A program made the translations under genes and the position numbers. Below the pieces are notes generated by a model that was not told the DNA's origin, made no database searches, and saw only the letters and a program-made list of their open reading frames with translations. Source: an uncultured bacterium (GTDB taxonomy: Bacteria > Bacillota > Clostridia > TANB77 > CAG-508). Taken from it: a stretch of DNA of 7,004 nucleotides. The stretch spans positions 1 to 7,004 of the forward strand of contig CAJMRU010000048.1 of the NCBI GenBank assembly GCA_905215845.1, written 5' to 3'. Of the stretch, positions 6,754 through 7,004 are shown one piece after another (position 1 is the stretch's first letter; each line of letters starts with the position of its first letter).

Positions 6754-7004
6754 TTATATAGGTCTATATGTTCCAGTATTTTTATACTGTCCATATATCC
6801 TTGTACCATAGATTTGCTCTACATTATGTATTTTATTTTTTTGTTTTTTAACTTTTCTATTATCCAAGCTAATTTTATTTATTGGTTGTTTCTTGGCTTT
6901 CTTGTTATCCGTTTTAATTTTATGTATCTGCTGTTTCTTAGCCTTTTTATTATCTAATTTAATTCTATACATTTCTTCTTTTTGTAATTTTTGAAGTTTT
7001 CCCC
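6754..7004 (-). CDS. Lysine-rich repeat protein of unknown function, C-terminal part (partial)
   Basis: I do not recognise this gene. The frame stays open to the window edge upstream of the first internal ATG (6972), reading GKLQKLQKEE before MYRIKLDNKK, so it is probably the tail of a longer protein. If it began at 6972 it would be 72 residues, with only a weak purine stretch as a ribosome binding site. Residues after MYR form three tandem units (IKLDNKKAKKQQIHK and two variants), very basic, followed by NKIHNVEQIYGTRIYG and a tyrosine/threonine-containing end TGTYRPI. Units 1 and 2 differ by five synonymous and three amino-acid-changing codons, which supports real translation. The stop (6756-6754) lies 18 nt before pheS with no terminator between, so it may be cotranscribed with pheST. 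A basic tail suggests nucleic-acid or ribosome contact, but that is only a guess. Confidence 0.55.
   Translation of the reverse strand, partial: GKLQKLQKEEMYRIKLDNKKAKKQQIHKIKTDNKKAKKQPINKISLDNRKVKKQKNKIHNVEQIYGTRIYGQYKNTGTYRPI
6832..6963 (-). repeat. Three degenerate 45-nt tandem coding repeats
   Basis: Unit 1 spans 6963-6919 (IKLDNKKAKKQQIHK), unit 2 spans 6918-6874 (IKTDNKKAKKQPINK), and unit 3 spans 6873-6832 (ISLDNRKVKKQKNK, one codon shorter). The period of 15 codons keeps the reading frame. Units 1 and 2 differ mainly at third codon positions in the core (AAT/AAC, AAA/AAG, AAG/AAA, GCT/GCC, CAG/CAA). Confidence 0.8.

Noticed and set aside
6756..6769. Palindrome ATATAG-GT-CTATAT just upstream of pheS, considered as an operator or hairpin
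   Set aside because: The 2-nt loop would not form a stable RNA hairpin. The arms are low-complexity AT, and it overlaps the stop codon of the lysine-rich frame.
6830..6872. Possible pheS promoter inside the lysine-rich frame (TTAAAA, 17 nt, CATAAT)
   Set aside because: Both boxes are weak and sit in an A-rich coding repeat where such matches are expected by chance.
6832..6963. The 45-nt repeats considered as a CRISPR-like array
   Set aside because: The units are directly adjacent with no unique spacers, they are degenerate, and they keep a reading frame with third-position changes. They are coding tandem repeats.

Overview
The window reads as a low-GC Bacillota (Clostridia-like) chromosome segment. 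Hand counts give about 25% G+C over positions 421-660. All supported genes lie on the minus strand, so transcription runs from high to low coordinates. Codon use is strongly A/T-ending and ribosome binding sites are strong AGGAGG-type. The gene set (pheS-pheT, ylxM-ffh) is Firmicutes housekeeping. The exception is the first ~400 bases, which hand-count at 166/400 (about 42%) G+C and appear to come from a different genomic background.

Layout in the direction of transcription: (1) 7004-6754, the C-terminal part of an unrecognised lysine-rich protein with three tandem 15-residue repeats, running off the window edge. (2) 6735-5716 pheS and 5692-3290 pheT, the two subunits of phenylalanyl-tRNA synthetase, 23 nt apart, closed by a rho-independent terminator at 3245-3283. 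(3) A self-contained single-gene unit: a consensus sigma-A promoter (3147-3175), an uncharacterised alpha/beta-hydrolase (lipase/esterase-like) gene (3097-2294) and its terminator (2247-2290). (4) The SRP unit: a promoter (2168-2196), ylxM (2133-1783), then ffh (from 1743). (5) At about position 400-409, ffh passes in frame into the substrate-binding domain of a LysR-type regulator. That fragment itself carries a frameshift best explained by a 20-nt deletion between 9-bp direct repeats, and it continues off the window at position 1.

Functionally, PheS and PheT form the (alpha-beta)2 enzyme that charges and proofreads Phe-tRNA. YlxM and Ffh belong to the signal recognition particle system for co-translational membrane targeting. 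The hydrolase has an intact candidate Ser-Asp-His triad, but nothing here shows its substrate. The main anomaly is the ffh/LysR chimera, which may be an assembly join or a real recombination. The other two points of interest are the repeat-bearing lysine-rich protein directly upstream of pheS and the absence of a T-box leader before pheST. I found no CRISPR array, insertion sequence, tRNA or rRNA, and no convincing new multi-gene system.
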